Shown piece by piece: positions 4,709-5,733 of a stretch of DNA of 5,733 nt (positions within the stretch are counted from its first letter, which is position 1; every line of letters starts with the position of its first letter). The stretch is from Bacillota bacterium (lineage in GTDB: Bacteria; Bacillota_A; Clostridia; Tissierellales; Peptoniphilaceae). The stretch is taken from the NCBI GenBank assembly GCA_023418535.1, contig JAEZZN010000076.1, positions 1-5,733 on the forward strand. The letters are read 5' to 3'. A program made the position numbers and the translations under genes. Below the pieces are notes generated by a model, which was not told the DNA's origin, did no database searches, and saw only the letters and a list, made by a program, of their open reading frames with translations.

Positions 4709-4728
4709 AAAGAATTGCGCAATTCTTT
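4709..4728 (+). promoter_or_regulatory. Perfect 20-bp palindrome, candidate operator
   Basis: AAAGAATTGCGCAATTCTTT is its own reverse complement over all 20 bases, with no spacer. It lies between the possible promoter and the C39-like gene. Two similar words, ACGTTT and GCGTTT, lie just upstream (about 4691-4707). A spacer-free palindrome makes a poor RNA hairpin, so a dimeric DNA-binding protein is the likelier reader. No T run follows, so it is not a terminator. Confidence 0.45.
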
Positions 4729-4738
4729 AAGGAACTAG

Positions 4739-4825
4739 GTGGAAAAAATAATAAAAATAAATAATAGTAGTTATTTTTATAGTACAAATTGCTCGGAAAA
4801 TGTATTAAGAATAGATGGTATATAG
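4739..4825 (+). pseudogene. N-terminal portion of the C39-like peptidase gene in a different frame
   Basis: From GTG at 4739 (AAGGA at 4729-4733 five bases upstream) frame 2 reads EKIIKINNSSYFYSTNCSEN, then VLRIDGI and TAG at 4823-4825. The reading YSTNCSENVLRI is the sort of sequence that precedes the catalytic domain in clostridial C39-like proteins. Inserting one base near 4813-4816 joins it to RWYIDGNNCGA in frame 1. The likely ancestral gene therefore spans 4739-5289 or more, now broken. No signal peptide is visible in any frame upstream of 4739. Confidence 0.45.
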
Positions 4826-5289
4826 ATGGAAATAATTGTGGAGCAATTGCAAGTGCAATTACAATGCGATACTATTATGATTATGTAGATAAAGCCTATG
4901 TAAGTTCTTCAAAAATATCAGAAAATAATTTAATTAGTTTAATGCAAAAATATGTAGGGTATGGTGGTACTGGATATTCAAATTTAAAAAATGGTTTAAA
5001 TAGATATTTTAGAGATAAAGGTATAAATAATTCAGTAGTATCATTAGATTATTTCCGATATTCTAGATTAGTAAGTAGGATTGATAGAAATAGACCTGTA
5101 ATTGTAGGAGCAAGTTCAGATAGTTATTATGGGGCTCACTGGATAATTGCTCATGGCTATGCAGAAATCAATAATGGTAATGTTGAGAATACAAAATATA
5201 TAATTGTGAATGATGGTTACAAGAATAATGATGTATGGTTAAATATAAAATCTACACCATTTGATGGATTAATATATTTTGAAAGGTAA
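4789..5289 (+). CDS. C39-like cysteine peptidase domain protein (probably N-terminally broken)
   Basis: This is a papain-like fold peptidase of the bacteriocin-processing/C39_2 group. The catalytic Cys is in DGNNCGAIASAITMRYYYDY (C17 counted from TTG 4789). The His is in YYGAHWIIAHGY (H117, with a second His at 122), and the Asn/Asp position is in IIVNDG (N141/D142). The C-terminus WLNIKSTPFDGLIYFER looks complete. The middle (LMQKYVGYGGTGYSNLKNGL, then RIDRNRPVIVGASSD) is typical of secreted clostridial members. A stop at 4780-4782 forces a TTG start at 4789 with no ribosome binding site, and the preceding residues are found in another frame, so I think the 5' end is frameshifted. No signal peptide remains, although relatives are normally exported. 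The lipoprotein gene starts 8 bases after the stop. Either the peptidase acts inside the cell or, more likely, it is a pseudogene fragment. The substrate is unknown. Confidence 0.75.
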   Translation: MLGKCIKNRWYIDGNNCGAIASAITMRYYYDYVDKAYVSSSKISENNLISLMQKYVGYGGTGYSNLKNGLNRYFRDKGINNSVVSLDYFRYSRLVSRIDRNRPVIVGASSDSYYGAHWIIAHGYAEINNGNVENTKYIIVNDGYKNNDVWLNIKSTPFDGLIYFER

Positions 5290-5297
5290 TTTATTAT

Positions 5298-5687
5298 ATG
5301 AAAAAGATTAAATATATAGCTTTAACGATATTTACATTACTTATATTAGTTGGTTGTACACACTATCAAAAATTAGGTGATGTTTTGAATCTTAAAGAAG
5401 ACAGTATCGAACAAATAATTGTAGAAACAACGATGACTAAGGGAAATAAATCAGAAATTACACTTGAAAAGAAAGATTATAAAAAATTTTTAGATAAGCT
5501 TTCATCTTATGATATTAAAGAAATAAAAGATGAAAAATATAAAGGCTGGGAATATTTTATAAAAATAAAAGCTGATGAGGATATTAAAATATCATTAACA
5601 GGAAATATAATGTATATAAATGATAAACTGTATCTTACAAAAAATTATTATAATAATGATTTCTTATATTTATTTGAAAACAAATAA
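5298..5687 (+). CDS. Small predicted lipoprotein of unknown function
   Basis: This 129-residue protein has a lipoprotein signal peptide: basic N-region MKKIK, hydrophobic core IALTIFTLLIL, and lipobox LVGC with the acylated Cys at residue 20. It would be anchored to the outer face of the cytoplasmic membrane. The mature part is a single small domain rich in Lys/Glu and beta-like strands: EQIIVETTMTKGNKSEITL, then EKKDYKKFLDKLSSYDIKEI, then KGWEYFIKIKADEDIKISL and YINDKLYLTKNYY. This resembles the general plan of small Firmicute lipoproteins that sense or shield cell-surface factors, but I do not recognise a named family. GAAAGG (5281-5286) lies 11 bases before the ATG, overlapping the end of the peptidase gene 8 bases upstream, so the two form one transcription unit. 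No terminator is evident in the remaining 46 bases. Confidence 0.85.
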   Translation: MKKIKYIALTIFTLLILVGCTHYQKLGDVLNLKEDSIEQIIVETTMTKGNKSEITLEKKDYKKFLDKLSSYDIKEIKDEKYKGWEYFIKIKADEDIKISLTGNIMYINDKLYLTKNYYNNDFLYLFENK

Positions 5688-5733
5688 AAGAATGTTCTAA
5701 TCTAGGTGTAATATTAATTATAAACATATTAAT

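Noticed and set aside
5688..5733. Terminator or attachment site at the right edge
   Set aside because: The sequence is AT-rich with short ATTAAT repeats only; there is no stable stem with a T run and no repeat of it elsewhere in the window.

Overview
The window is very AT-rich, uses AAGGAG-type ribosome binding sites, and carries genes of Clostridia type (DUF3139, a C39-like cysteine peptidase, a phage-type SAM synthetase). I read it as the chromosome, or a large element, of a Clostridium-like low-GC Firmicute. The species cannot be fixed from this sequence alone. No rRNA, tRNA, IS element or CRISPR array was seen.

Layout. Bases 1-1147 look like a graveyard of small accessory genes: the tail of an unidentified CDS, a decayed gene for a small secreted protein (start codon and frame lost), an apparently intact membrane-anchored DUF3139 protein, and an unrecognised gene broken by a frameshift and an in-frame stop. 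A strong intrinsic terminator (1148-1181) closes this part. Bases 1195-3735 are a piece of a tailed-phage packaging module: HNH endonuclease, a GC-rich non-coding island that I take as a candidate cos site, P27-type terminase small subunit, and a short phage-type S-adenosylmethionine synthetase. Between the candidate cos site and the terminase gene sits a self-contained two-gene cassette (about 1660-2350). It has its own promoter, operator-like repeats, a DUF6442-like membrane protein, an XRE regulator and a terminator, which is the anatomy of a prophage 'moron'.

The phage module stops abruptly. The gene after the SAM synthetase survives only as about 19 codons and runs straight into an MFS efflux gene that has lost its middle and carries two apparent homopolymer frameshifts (3775-4428). 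After a terminator comes a roughly 300-base stretch with a 25-codon ORF and a perfect 20-bp palindrome. Then follow a C39-like peptidase gene whose N-terminal part lies in another frame, and a small lipoprotein gene 8 bases downstream.

How the genes relate. HNH, cos and terminase would cut and package phage DNA. The SAM synthetase would supply methyl donor for phage DNA methylation, but the large terminase, portal and any methyltransferase are absent, so this is a non-functional remnant. The terminase small subunit also appears to have lost its ATG (ATA at the expected place). The DUF6442/XRE cassette is the part that looks most intact as a regulatory unit. Several breaks fall in A or T runs, so sequencing error must be excluded before all are taken as true pseudogenes.
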